NCBI RefSeq assembly: GCF_003473485.1
Contig: NC_053042.1
Location: 43,125,262-43,189,261 of the forward strand
DNA: 64,000 bases
Source of the DNA: Medicago truncatula
Lineage: Eukaryota; Streptophyta; Magnoliopsida; Fabales; Fabaceae
Reading direction: 5' to 3'
Shown: positions 48,928 to 60,450 of the stretch, in pieces
Layout of the letters: every line of letters starts with the position of its first letter
Position numbering within the stretch: the first letter of the stretch is position 1
Program-made: the position numbers and the translations under genes
The notes under the pieces: model-generated
The model's input: the letters and a program-made list of their open reading frames with translations, nothing else
Told to the model about the DNA's origin: nothing
Database searches by the model: none

Positions 48928-50782
48928 CAAAAATTATAAATGTAACATTTTTTTTAGTGTTACCGGTGATACAAAAAGTGTTACAATAATGTAACATTTT
49001 GCGACACTTTTTAAATGTTACTGATAATACTATAAAAATGTAACTGAAGCTCTTTAGTAGCATGTGCTTTGCCTAACAATTGTATAAATGTGACTAATTT
49101 TAATTAGTAACATTTTTCTTGATTTAGTAACATTTTTCATGGGTTACTAGATGTCAATTATGTTGCAGTGCATGTTCCATATTCTGAGCTAACAATGGAT
49201 GGACGGAGTAAGTTTTAAGGGACCAACAGATAACGATTTTTAAGCTGAGAGATTCAAATTAAAATACCTCAATAGACATAATTCAAATCATAACACAAGG
49301 GTTGTCATATATATCTACTTATCCGTAACAATTGGAAAAATTATCTACTCATAATGTTTGACTAAACATAAAAAGAGAGTTATAAGAATTACTCCTAAAA
49401 TCTCTTCAAAGGAAGTCAATTCGGAGAACGGCGAGTGCATGGTATATATTAGTGTCTCAAATGCGAGTTAAATGTGCATTTATATCATTTATTTGTTTTA
49501 AGACTATAGTAATGGACACCTCCATTTCTTTTGAGAAATGGAGAGGATCGTAACTCATCAAATGCACTATAGTGCCCGGCCTTGGCGCGTTGCAACATTC
49601 TTTCCTTCGTACGCCAATTTTGAACACAAATGTTGTGCTATAAATTCACATGAGTGCATGCTGCGTTGCACTTTGATCTTTCTACTATGCGAGTTCCTTT
49701 TATTCATAGATTTTTTTAGGCTTCAAAAGTCATCTAGTTCTTGTATTGTATCAATCCTCTTTAACTTCTATAGTGTAAGGCTAAGTCTTAAAATCAAAAT
49801 GAAAATCTGAAAATCGAGAATAGAACAATGAAAACTACTTAAAATTCACTCTAAAAATATTGACTGATGAAGAATTATCAATATGTGATAAGGTGAGTAT
49901 GGGAAAGATAATAGAACAATGTAAGAGAATTGAGAAACCTCTAACTTTACATACAGATGGGGATTGTTGCCTTGACTTTTATCCTAAATTGTCAAATTTT
50001 TATGTAGTGTGTTGAAGAAACTTATGACATAAGGATAACCATGAATGAAGATTGGGAAGAAAGTAAAAAACTTTTTTTAAAGTTTTTTGTTTGGGATCAT
50101 GCAAATAAAATGCTGCTTAATATGACGTGCCAATATATGCTTTGGTGATTGACACCCATCAAAACTAGTCTTACAACAATATTGAAGGTGTATTGTATAA
50201 TCTTAAGATGAGAGAAGAGTGAGAGAGAGGTGCCTTTGTAACTTTACATTTGTGCATTAATTGTTTCCTTGACTTTATTCCTGAATTAGTAAGTTTTATG
50301 TCGTACGTGTATTGAAGAAGCTTGTGAGGAACCTTTGTAACTTCCCTTGACTTTTTAAAAATGTTTTTGATTGTTGAAGTTGTTTTGTTTTGGGAGAGAT
50401 ATATGTTTAATTGATTGACACCTATTGAAACCCTTCTTAAAATAGTAATGAAGGTGTACAATATTAAGATGAGAAAAGATTGTGAGAGAAACCTTTGTAA
50501 CTTTATAGTTAAGCATTGTTGGCTTATCTTTCTTTTCTTTCTTTCTCAATTGACAAATTTCCATGTAGTGTGTTGAAGAAGCTTGCGAGGTAGCATAAAC
50601 TTGCATGAAGGAAAAGATTGTTGAGTGTAGGCAATTGCAACAGATAGATAGATAGATAGATCTAGAGGAAAAAAGTACAACACTTATGCTTGAAGAAAAT
50701 CGTACATAAGCCACAACATGCAACCATTTAACATCGTCCATCATCCAAATACATTATGTATTTACGTTATACAAACATTATG
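48928..50782. other. Intergenic region upstream of the first Ole e 1 gene
   Basis: No gene recognised. It contains three diverged copies of a segment of roughly 180-250 bp (see the repeat entry) and a (GATA)n run at about 50,643-50,662. Confidence 0.55.
49890..50610. repeat. Three diverged copies of an upstream segment
   Basis: Copies near 49,890-50,030, 50,150-50,340 and 50,405-50,595 share, in order, an AAGATGAGA-like block, ACCTTTGTAACTTTA, TTGACTTT or similar, and GTGTTGAAGAAGCTTG. They are diverged but collinear. Confidence 0.6.
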
Positions 50783-50805
50783 CTCTATAAATAGTCATGG
50801 TATTC
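50705..50805 (+). promoter_or_regulatory. Proximal promoter of the first repeat-rich Ole e 1 gene
   Basis: TATAAATA at 50,786-50,793 is 97 bases before the ATG. The block from about 50,708 (AGCCACAACATGCAACCA) to the TATA box is conserved with 54,855-54,960 before the paralogue. Confidence 0.7.
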
Positions 50806-50882
50806 TTGGACTTTGTACCTCAACACTACTTATAAGCACTTGTTCACTACCCATTTCCTAAAACAAACAAAGAAACTATTTT

Positions 50883-52412
50883 ATGATGGCTTATCTTAGA
50901 TCCATCTTCACCACCTTTATTCTTCTTCTTTTTTCATTACTAGTTATTGCCAATGCAGCTGATTATGGTCCAACACCAAACGTTGAGAAGCCTAAATTTG
51001 AAGTAGATAACAAACCATATTCTACAAAACCAAACTATGATGTTTCCAAACCTAAAATAGGTTATGAGTATAATCCAACTCTAGAGATTGAGAAACCCAA
51101 AGCCGATATAGATTATAAAGTAAATTTCACGGAACCAAACTATAAAGTTCGCAAACCTAAAATAAATGATAAATATGGTATGGTTCCAAAAATAGAGAAT
51201 TTTGAACTTGAAACAGATTCCAATCAACATCTCGAAAAATCGAACGATGAAAATCCCAAACCTGAAACAAATTATGGGTATGGTCCATTACCAAAGATCG
51301 AGAAACCTATATCAGAAGCGGTCTACAAACTAAACCACACAAAATCAAACAATGAAGTTCCCAAACCCAAAACTCATTTTGCTTATACTCCAACCCCAAA
51401 GAACGGGAAACCCAAATCCGATGCAGTTTACACATCAAACACCACAAACTCATATTATGAAGTTCCAAAACCCAAATTTTTTTATGGATATGTTCCAACC
51501 CCAGAAAAAATTGAGAAACCTAAGTCCGAAGTAGTTTACACACCAAATACCACAAACCCAGACTATGATGTTCCCAAACCTAAAACATATTATGGATGTG
51601 GTCCAACCCTAAAGATTGAGAAACCCAAGTCCGAAGCAGTTTACAAATCAAATCACACAAAATCAGAATATAAATTACCAAAACCTAAACAAAATTATGG
51701 CTATATTCCAGCGATTGAGAAATCCAAACTTGAACCAGATTATAATTTAAACCCCACAAAACCATATTATGAAGTTCTCAAAACAAAAGAAAGCTACAAA
51801 GTGCAACTTCCCACATCCATCGGTGTCCAAGGAATAGTTTTCTGTAAATCAGGCTCAAATTATTACCCAATTCAAGGTAAATTTTCATTGATCTAATAAA
51901 AAAAAGTGAAATGCAAAACAAAAACCTATCTCGCTAATTTTTTTTTGCTACATTTTCTATGTCTTGCATGTATGAAATTAAAACCAATTAATTTATATTA
52001 GTTTGAACTTTAAATTGATGATATATTATTAGTTATATATTTAGCATGTGTGAGGGGTGCAGGGGCTGTGGCACGAGTTACATGTAGATGTGTGAATGAG
52101 CTTGGAAATGAGACAAACCCTATATCAGTATTCAGTCATGCAACAAATGGTAAAGGTTATTATTTTGCTACATTGTCACATGCAAAGCTTGGATCAAAAT
52201 TGAAGATTAATGAGTGCAAAGCATACCTAGAGAGTTCTCCATTAAATATTTGTAAAGTTCCCACCAATGTGAACCATGGGATTAGTGGTGCTCCTCTTTC
52301 TTCTTATCGTCTTCTTGAAAATAATTTTAGATTGTACTCTTTGCCACCTTTCTTCTACACCTCTCAAGCTAAACCAATCCTTAATGTGCATGACCATTGG
52401 TTTGTCAAATAG
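50883..52412 (+). CDS. Secreted Lys/Pro/Tyr-repeat protein with C-terminal Ole e 1-like domain (copy 1)
   Basis: Two exons (50883-51876, 52063-52412) give 447 residues. The first ~25 residues (YLRSIFTTFILLLFSLLVIA) are a signal peptide, so the product should enter the cell wall. Residues ~27-310 are about eight diverged repeats of ~35 residues built on PTPKIEKPKSE, Y..N.TKP.YEVPKPK and YGY. Residues ~315-447 form a Pollen Ole e 1/extensin-type domain (QGIVFCKSGSNYYP, ARVTCRCVNELG, LKINECKAYLE, CKVPT) with the usual spaced cysteines. The intron splits CAA G|GG after PIQ, as in both relatives. The Lys, Tyr and Pro content fits a cross-linked wall protein. Some plant proline-rich wall proteins have this architecture. 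No specific gene name is claimed. Two ATGs lie in tandem and the first is used. Confidence 0.85.
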
Positions 52413-54477
52413 AGTGGAATAAAATTCTATGTATGGCTACAAATATAAAGAAGAATGGATTCTTGACTATATTTTTTATTTGTTAATTTGTGGACTTAAT
52501 TCGTATGTAATTGATAATTTGATATATAAATAAAATCAAGGTTTGTCATGAGTCAAAAACTTTATTTATTTCTTCATATTTCTGTATATACACTTGCCTA
52601 TTTTTGTTTTTTTTTTTTGGGTGAGCTGAGAACATTCACTTTTAATTAATTGTTGATTTAACCCTGATTTAAACATAAAATTATTCAAACAACAACGTTG
52701 AGGACTTTGATCTTAGAATTATTAAATTCAAAACTCTACACTTTATTGGTACATCTCAATATTTATGACATGTATTATTATAGTAATATTTATCGATATC
52801 AGTCACATATATCGATAAATATTATGGTAATACATGTCATTAATATAATGTAACTGACTTGTGAATAATACAAGTGTAGGATCTAGTTTTATAAAGAATG
52901 CATAGTAATGGCAGTTTTTTTATTTAAAAAAGAATCATATGAGAAACTTCCAAATGCTTCAACATCTCAACTTGCTACTAGTACAAAAACTGATTTTTAA
53001 CATGTTTTTAAGGTCATAAGTCTATTTCTTAACCGGTGTAAGATCTTCCGTTTTAATATATGAAATTTTTTAGGACGATTTTTCAACTGGATTAAAATAA
53101 TATGGTTCAATCCGGTTGAGAATTGAGATAAACATTCATCTTAACATTTTTATCATCAACGCAATATTGTGTTACATTTTAAGTTGGTTGTGAGAAACAA
53201 ATATAAACTTCGTGTTACATTATTTTATGTCGCCTTTTGCCAAAAACCAGAGAGAATTGAGATATAATACCAAGGCTAAAGTATACTTTTTATTCTCTCT
53301 ATAATTTACAAAATGTTTGTTATGATCTTTTATCGTCTTTTTTATTCATTTTAGTCCTTTATCTTTCTTTTACCGAATTGACTGGCATCAATTAATATCA
53401 TTGGTTTAATTAAGACAATAGGTTTGAGATTTAGGGAGGTTTCTTTGGCACGACTCCCTTGGACTGACCATGAATTGCAAAGTAGTGAATTTTTATTGAA
53501 TGTTATTGTAAAACTAATTCACATTGATAGTGCATACCTTTTTAACTCGTATAATTTCTGTCTTTAAAAAAAAGTTTAATGATAACCGAGTACTCTAAAT
53601 ATTATGAAGGTTATCTCACACGAAATGCAAGAAAGCAATACATCTCAATTTTGAAAAAGGGATGTGTGATTAGTTTTTTTTTTTGTTTTGTTTTGTTTTG
53701 TTTAGTAGCTTAGTGGTTGGAGCACATAATTAAATGCAGAGAAGTGGGGTGTCCGAGGTTCGAACCCCGGTCCACTACATAAATTATGCAATGTCTCTAC
53801 CAACTAAACTCACAGAGATTGATTAGTTTTGTTTTTGACGAAAATCATAGTGCGATATACATTTAAAGTATTCGCCTTGTATCTTCTTATATTGTCGCGT
53901 TCTAAGTTATCTTAAAAAAAATTGGAGAAGAGAAAATTATTATTAATAGCAGTGCTAACCATTTTACAATAGTCCCAAATAAGATTTAAAATATATCTCT
54001 TGAGATTATATAGTCAAGTTTTGATAATAAATTGACACTTCTTATGAGTCTTCTCAATTTGAATCTTGAAACTTTAACTTCTTTAATCTCTTTTCCCAAT
54101 CCGAGGGAGATATCAATCTCAAGAAGGTTAATGATTTGTATTCCAATTTCATCAAATATAATTTTAATTATGATTTTTTACCATGTAAAAATTTGCAATC
54201 GCATTTTTTTCACAAAAGAATAAAATGTGTATCGGGCTTAAAATGAGTTAAATTTAAATTAGGTGTTGTGAGATGAATAACTCGGAATTAATTATTCTTA
54301 ATTTATGGTGTCAAATTACAAAAGTGAATTCAAGTTGCTTATATTTCTATTACGCTAAATAGTCATAGTAATTTGGAGTTTTATTTAAGGAATTGTTTTG
54401 CTCAATAATCAAACTCAAATTCTTCTAAACGATTGTTTTTTTTGATAGAGTCATTAACCGCTTGTTTACTATACGTT
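52413..54477. other. Intergenic region between the two repeat-rich genes
   Basis: Contains the SINE at 53,678-53,819. Otherwise no gene seen. Confidence 0.55.
53678..53819 (-). mobile_element. tRNA-derived SINE, intact ends
   Basis: Minus strand: TTTAGTTGGTAGAGACA (A box), CGGGGTTCGAACCTCGG (B box), then a (CAAAA)n and A-rich tail. TGATTAGTTTT flanks both sides (53,667-53,677 and 53,820-53,830). Same family as 27,334. Confidence 0.8.
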
Positions 54478-54665
54478 GAATGGTTGAAAATATATGTTAG
54501 CTAGCTGGCCATGTAGTAGAGATATGATCCAATATTCATAGAAAAAAGAAGATTTAATCCAATAATTATTTAGGACATGCAATTCAGGGTTTTATCGTGC
54601 ATCCATGTCATATCCTACATCTTATAATTATTATTATTATTATTGTAGGGACGTGTGCATTGATG
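54478..54665 (+). promoter_or_regulatory. Distal upstream module shared with the third Ole e 1 gene
   Basis: About 180 bp, including GGACATGCAATTCA and ATCGTGCATCCATGTCATAT, recur at 62,722-62,890 before the third gene. CATGCA-type (RY-like) sequences lie inside. Here it sits about 440 bp before the ATG. Confidence 0.6.
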
Positions 54666-54854
54666 AAAAATTCAAAGTTAGTAATTTAATAAGTGACCAA
54701 ATATGCTCTAAGTGTGTGTTTTTAGATAGCAATACATGTTCTCCACTCACTAGGTAGGTGAATGATCTCTAGTCATGTATTTTCTTGCAAGGAAACAACA
54801 CTCTACAAATGAAAGACTCCCCTCCTTATATTTACCTAGAGCTTTATTATTCAT

Positions 54855-54960
54855 AAGCCACGACGTGCAACCAATTATCTTGGTCCATCCAATTATTCAT
54901 ATACTCCATAATGCAGTATGTATTTATGTTACACAAACACTATGCTCTATAAATAGCCTT
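54855..54960 (+). promoter_or_regulatory. Proximal promoter of the second repeat-rich Ole e 1 gene
   Basis: TATAAATA at 54,948-54,955 is 93 bases before the ATG. The flanking block (ATGCTCTATAAATAG, GTATTTATGTTACACAAACA) matches the first gene's promoter closely. Confidence 0.7.
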
Positions 54961-55040
54961 GATATTCAGGGTATTCTACCTTACCACTGCTTTGAAGCAT
55001 TTACCACCCTTTTTCTGAAACATTACAAAGAAACTAACTT

Positions 55041-56980
55041 ATGATGGCTTCTCATAGATCCATTTTCGCTATCTCTATCCTTCTTTTTGCGTTGCTAGCC
55101 ATAGCCTCCGCAACTGATTATGTGTATGGTCCAGCACCAAACACTGAGAAGTCTGAACCCGAAATCGAAGTAGATAAGAAGTCATACTCTACAAAATCAG
55201 ACTATGAAGTTTCCAAATCCAAAACAAATTATGAGTATAGTCCAACTCCAAAGGTTGAGAAATCCAAACTCGATATAGATTACGAAGTACATTTAATAAA
55301 ACCAAACTATAAAGTTCCCAAACCCAAAGTAAATTATAGATATGATCCCGTTCCAGAGATAGAGAGACCTGAACCAGAAACATATTACAAACACCTCACC
55401 AAACCAAACTACGAAGTTCCCAAACCTGAAATAGATTATGGGTATAGTCCAACTCCAAAGGTTGAGAAGCCTAAGTCCGAAGAAGTTTACACATCAAACC
55501 CCACAAAACCGGACTATGAAGTTCCCAAAACCAAAATAGATTATGGCTATGCACCGGCTCCCAAGATTGAGAAACCCAAGTCCGAAGCTGTTTACACACC
55601 AAACCCCACAAAACCGGACTATGGAGTTCCCAAACCTAAAACAACCTATGAATATGCCCCTGCCCCCAAGATTGAGAAACCAAAGTCCGAAGCAATTTAC
55701 ACACCAAACCCAACAAAACCAAACTATGAAGTTCCCAAACCCAAAACAAATTATGAGTATGCCCCAGCTCCCAAGATTGAGAAACCAAAGTCTGAAGTAG
55801 TTCACACACCAAACCCCACAAAACCTGACTATGAAGTTCCCAAATCCAAAATTGATTATGGGTATGCCTCGACCCCCAAAATCGAGAAATCCAAGTCTGA
55901 AGCAGTCTACACACCAAACCCCACAAAATCAGACTATGAAGTTCCCAAAACCAAAACAGATTATGAGTATGCCCCAGCCCCCAAGATTGAGAAACCAAAG
56001 TCTGAAGTAGTTTACACACGAAACCCCACAAAACCTGACTATGAAGTTCCCAAATCCAAAACTGATTATGGGTATGCCCCGACCCCCAAAATCGAGAAAT
56101 CCAAGTCTGAAGCAGTCTACACACCAAACCCCACAAAATCAGACTATGAAGTTCCCAAAACCAAAATAGATTATGAGTATGCCCCAGCCCCCAAGATCGA
56201 GAAACCAAAGTCTGAAGCAGTTTACACACCAAAATCCACAAAACCAGACTATGAAGTTCCCAAAACAAATTATAACTATGCCCCAGCACCAAAAATTGAG
56301 AAACCCAGACTTGATACAAATTATAAACTACTCCCCACAAAACCAGATTATGAAGTTCCAAAACCAAAAGAAAACTACGAAGTGCAACTGCCCACAATCA
56401 TTAGTGTTCAAGGAGTGGTTTTGTGTAAATCTGGCTCTAATTATTATCCAATTCAAGGTAAATTTTCGCTTATATGATAAAAAGGAAAAGAAAATTAAAA
56501 ACATAACTCACCTAGCTATAATACTTTTTTACAACATTTCTTATGTTTTTCATGTTTGACATTGAAACCAATTAGTTTATGTTAGTCAGGACTTTAAAAT
56601 TTGATGATATATCATTGATTATATATTTATCATGTGTGAGAAATGCAGGGGCTGTAGCACGAGTTACATGTGAATGTGTGAATGAGCTTGGATATGAGAC
56701 AGGTCCTATAACAGTATTGAGTCATGTAACAGATAGTAAAGGTTATTACTATGTTACATTGTCACTTGCAGAGTTGGGATCAAAGTTGAAGATTAACGAA
56801 TGCAAAGCATACCTAGAGAGTTCTCCATTAGAGACATGTAAAGTTCCCACCGATGTGAACCATGGCATCAGTGGTGCTCCTCTTTCTTCTTACCGTCTTC
56901 TTGAAAACAATTCCAGATTGTACTCTGTTGCACCTTTCTTCTGCACCTCACAAGCTAAACCAGTTCCTAATGGTTATTAA
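55041..56980 (+). CDS. Secreted Lys/Pro/Tyr-repeat protein with C-terminal Ole e 1-like domain (copy 2)
   Basis: Two exons (55041-56457, 56649-56980) give 582 residues. Signal peptide over residues 1-24 (SIFAISILLFALLAIASA). Residues ~26-445 hold about twelve ~35-residue units (IEKPKSEAVYTPNPTKPDY, EVPKPKTDYEYAPAPK). A 210-bp two-unit block is repeated almost exactly at 55,791-56,000 and 56,001-56,210, a sign of recent unequal exchange. The Ole e 1-like domain follows (QGVVLCKSGSNYYP, ARVTCECVNELG, INECKAYLE, TCKVPTDVNHG). The intron has the same position and phase as copy 1. The main difference from copy 1 is repeat number. The probable site is the cell wall, with Tyr and Lys available for cross-linking; that role is inferred from composition and the family. 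Confidence 0.87.
55791..56210 (+). repeat. 210-bp higher-order tandem repeat within copy 2
   Basis: Two adjacent 210-bp blocks, each made of two 105-bp units. Both begin TCTGAAGTAG (55,791; 56,001) and a third start TCTGAAGCAG follows at 56,211. Only a handful of differences separate them. Confidence 0.85.
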
Positions 56981-59060
56981 ACATGTGCATTGGTTTTCCA
57001 AAGAAAGTGAGATAAACTGGCTGCAAAGTTCTACAATGATGATTTCATGTCTGTATTTTTTTATTTGTTAGTTTGTGGTTTTTCTATTCTTCTAATGTTT
57101 TGTTAATCGTTCAATTTTCACAATTCGTTATATATGAAAATAATGGTTCACCATGAGCCAAACTTTATCTCTTCATATTTGCGCATATACACTTTCCTCT
57201 GGATTTCGAATGTTTTGTGGGTGGGTTGAGAACAATTGTTTCTAATTAATCAGTGCCCTAACTTTGCTTTATAACAAAAATTAGTGAAATTAGAACTTTG
57301 TTTTGAGGTGATAGTGAAATGAAACAGAACTTGTTGATGTGTCAAGTCACTTAATTGTGCCTCTAAAAAAACACTTAATTGTGAGTAAGAGTATTATTGG
57401 TTCTTTGGAGACCATAATTGATTTTGTGCCAACATCTTATTGATGGCAAGAGGATCAATCCTTTGTTCCAAACATGTAATTAAAAACAAAAGAATTCATC
57501 TTGATTATGGATTTTTCCTTCATTTTCTAGTTCTATCCTATGTAATTTCCCCAACATCTTATTGTTTCCCTCCGCCTTCCAGAATAACCTTTGTTCAGAA
57601 ACCGACATCACCGTGAAGCATCTGAAGTACCTCCGGATAATTTCTTCCCGCAGCAACTTAGGAAGATAATAAAATAGCTAAGAATTATGCCAGATTGAAC
57701 ATATAGAAACAAATTAAAAAGTGATAATGGAAATCGAGTCATGATCCTAAAGCAGTTGCAAAACAACAACAATCAACAACTTGTATGCCAGTCTTCGACG
57801 TAAAGGTCGGTGAAACACGTGCAAGTAGGAAAAAAAAAACTGTGGCTTCTAAGGTGAGGACTCTATTAAGTCCCTCATTGGTGTACCACTTAATTTGACC
57901 GATGGATTAATAGCCTACAGGATCTCTTTAGTCCTTACCACACATGATTCATGCTCTTTCTCTCTCCCCTGACAAACCTCTCTTGCTGCTGCACTTTTTT
58001 TCTCCCACAAGTGTAAGCTCAAGTCAACCAGACAAATGCACTCGTTTTTTTATTTTTTTTTAACGAAAAATGTTAGTGTGTTGGTTGTTATGTTAGTTTT
58101 CTTCTTAACAGAATATGAACCTTTGACCTTTAACTCCTCAACTCTTATAATCCTTTAACTCAAACCTATCCAAAAGTTTGAGGCAAGTGAAATTCATGTA
58201 TGTTTCAAATAAAATAATACTAGTTTTTCCTTTTCTCATCTATTTATAGATCTGTAGATAAAACAAATTTGTCCAAGTCTACAGAGGTGTGTATATGTGT
58301 TTTATAGTGCATTTCTGTAAAAGAAAATTTTATTAACAGGAGCACAAGTTGTGCAAGTACATTACACCTCTTACACAACTAAGCTGAGTATAACATCACG
58401 GAATTCCAAACAATTTTCTGTTACTCTTCTCTGCACAAAGCTATTTGCTATTATAACACATACTTGCTAATATCTACCCTCATTGATACATTCAATCATA
58501 CAGCATATCCACCCCATAAATTCAAACAAATACATATTAGACCTCTATCTAATTGAGACAGTTATGCACTGATGCAAAACTACATGTACTAAAAAAATCG
58601 AATTGCTGCAAACACCCGGCAGGATATCTCAACCAATGCGGTGCAGCACATTTCTTTGACAGGACATCAAAATTCTTACTCCCCTGCCACATGCCAGTTC
58701 CAGAAACACAAAAATATTCTCCTAATTGATATGATAACATAATTCAAATAATGTACTGTCCCCCCAAATCAAGGATTATTTCACACTTCAGTTTTGTTTA
58801 AAAAATACTAAAGACAAACGAAATAAACAATGCCCTTCAAGGAGAATCAAGTTCAAGTTCATATAATTAAGGCCAGCAAGAGGCATCGACAAACCTTTTT
58901 GGTTATAATAATAATATTAATATAAAAACAAAAACAAATTCATTGAGTCCATGAGAATTGTCGAATCACTAATGATAGCCAATAGATAGTCATTTAAAAA
59001 CACAATCAACCAAAAATGCAGTCATTGGAACGAATACTTACACAGTGTATGAACAAGTAA
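56981..59060. other. Intergenic region before the F-box gene
   Basis: No family recognised. A short minus-strand frame at 58,740-58,549 (about 63 codons, starts MLSYQLGEYFCVSG) lies in less AT-rich DNA. It could be part of a long F-box 3' UTR or of an unrecognised gene. Confidence 0.4.
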
Positions 59061-59210
59061 ACTTGAAAGTAAGACCGTCTTCCATGATTTACTTGTTTGA
59101 ATTTATGTAACTAGTTACACAATCTATTGATGTGAAAACAACATATATGAATTTACTTATTTACATAAATTCAAACAAGTAAATAATGGAAGACGGTCTT
59201 ACTTTCAAGT
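59061..59210. repeat. Near-perfect 50-bp inverted repeat at the F-box 3' end
   Basis: Arms 59,061-59,110 and 59,161-59,210 are inverse copies with one mismatch in 50 bases, around a 50-base loop. The arm starts ACTTGAAAGTAAGACCGTCT. It begins right after the F-box stop codon in the gene's direction, so it probably lies in the 3' UTR. Confidence 0.9.
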
Positions 59211-59211
59211 T

Positions 59212-60450
59212 TCAAGAAATCGAAATTAAGCTTTCAACAAAACCCTTGGCAAAGCTCCACCATACACGACCTTTATTTCCATCATCAATACTAGTTTTAT
59301 GCACGGTAACTCCTGTTCGCTCCACTCTATGATCCCTCCAATTATAGATAATTGATTCCCTTTCTTCAAAACTACGCGACAATGTATCACCATCATTCGA
59401 AAGAAACAATGGCTCAAGAATTTTCTGCAGCGTACCGAACCCAGAGTCATAGTTCAATTGAAGATCATGATAACTGATTTTAAGAAATTGAGTCCAAGAC
59501 TCTTCAACCCCAAATTCCTTCATCTGCCATATAATAAAATCAGTTTTTCTGTAACAATAAGAAAAACAAAGACAGTCACCCAACACACCAAAACTTGGCT
59601 CTGCAGACGGAACCTCATCAAAACCCCAAGGCAACCGATACTGGTTGTATGTTTCAGTCCCCAAATCAAGTGAAACAATAACAATCTGCTCGACCTTAAT
59701 ATTGTTCCACTCTAGATCACAATAATGAGTGATCGGGTCTTCATCTTGAATAGCCAACCAATTAAGAGTGCCATTAAGAAACACACCAGTATGATGAAAT
59801 TGTTCAACATCACAATAAAGAGGAACAACCGGGAAACTTTCAATATTTCTCCAAACATTATCACCCAAACTGAAAACTCTCACATCGGTTGTCAATTCTT
59901 CGCCGACGCCAAGGTAACGTGACGCAACCACTTTAAAAGTTTCAGTGGAATTATCACAACCAAAATCGAAGACAAAAATGCCAGAATCACAAAAACAACC
60001 AATTTTTTGAGATGTTTTCCTAGTGGCTGGGTTCCATAAACGGAACCAGTACTCATAACATGAGGCTAAACCGGAACCATAAGCGTAACGATCACCAACT
60101 AAACAGACCAATCCATTACAGGAACCGACTAAACGAGAACAATCTTTCTGGCTCAATAGAAAGTGAGGATCAGCAACAAGGGTAAACGAAGGGTTATCGA
60201 GTATACGAGGTATAGGGTATGGAATGATACTGTAATCATTATCAGGGTATTCAGTTATGAGTGTGAAGTGTTGTGGATTTCGTGATTTTAATTTCTTGAA
60301 GTGAAATTTGACAAAATTGGGATCGGAAATGAGAGTTTTCCAAGGATTGCTTACACATTTGAATCGAAGTAGAGATTTTACAGGAAGTAACGAAAGGATC
60401 TCGGTGAGAAGATCGTCGGAGAAAAACAGCGGCGACGGAGTTGTAGTCAT
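59212..60450 (-). CDS. F-box protein with F-box-associated (FBA) domain
   Basis: A single-exon gene of 412 residues. The F-box is at about 9-50 (LLTEILSLLPVKSLLRFKCV, then WKTLISDPNFVKFHFKK). An FBA type 1/kelch-like region follows (about 105-390), with landmarks GSCNGLVCL, LWNPATRKTSQ, VFLNGTLNWLA, IVSLDLGTETY and FGVLGDCLCFSY. In this large, fast-evolving plant family the F-box binds an ASK/SKP1 protein in an SCF ubiquitin ligase and the FBA region binds the target. The target cannot be told from sequence. The start MTTTPSPLFFSDD is typical. The stop TGA is at 59,214-59,212. It lies between the second and third Ole e 1 genes on the opposite strand, with no sign of a functional link. Confidence 0.88.
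   Translation of the reverse strand: MTTTPSPLFFSDDLLTEILSLLPVKSLLRFKCVSNPWKTLISDPNFVKFHFKKLKSRNPQHFTLITEYPDNDYSIIPYPIPRILDNPSFTLVADPHFLLSQKDCSRLVGSCNGLVCLVGDRYAYGSGLASCYEYWFRLWNPATRKTSQKIGCFCDSGIFVFDFGCDNSTETFKVVASRYLGVGEELTTDVRVFSLGDNVWRNIESFPVVPLYCDVEQFHHTGVFLNGTLNWLAIQDEDPITHYCDLEWNNIKVEQIVIVSLDLGTETYNQYRLPWGFDEVPSAEPSFGVLGDCLCFSYCYRKTDFIIWQMKEFGVEESWTQFLKISYHDLQLNYDSGFGTLQKILEPLFLSNDGDTLSRSFEERESIIYNWRDHRVERTGVTVHKTSIDDGNKGRVWWSFAKGFVESLISIS

Noticed and set aside
55189-55805. Further antisense and +1 frames over the same repeats
   Set aside because: Same repeat artefact; no start context or family match.
55420-56330. CRISPR-like regularly spaced repeats
   Set aside because: The repeats are contiguous 105-bp coding units in a plant gene, with no unique spacers between them.
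55636-56397. Long open frame on the minus strand opposite the repeat region of copy 2 (about 253 codons, Leu/Trp-rich)
   Set aside because: It is a by-product of the 105-bp sense repeat: any open antisense frame in one unit is open in all. The sense frame has the signal peptide, domain and intron.
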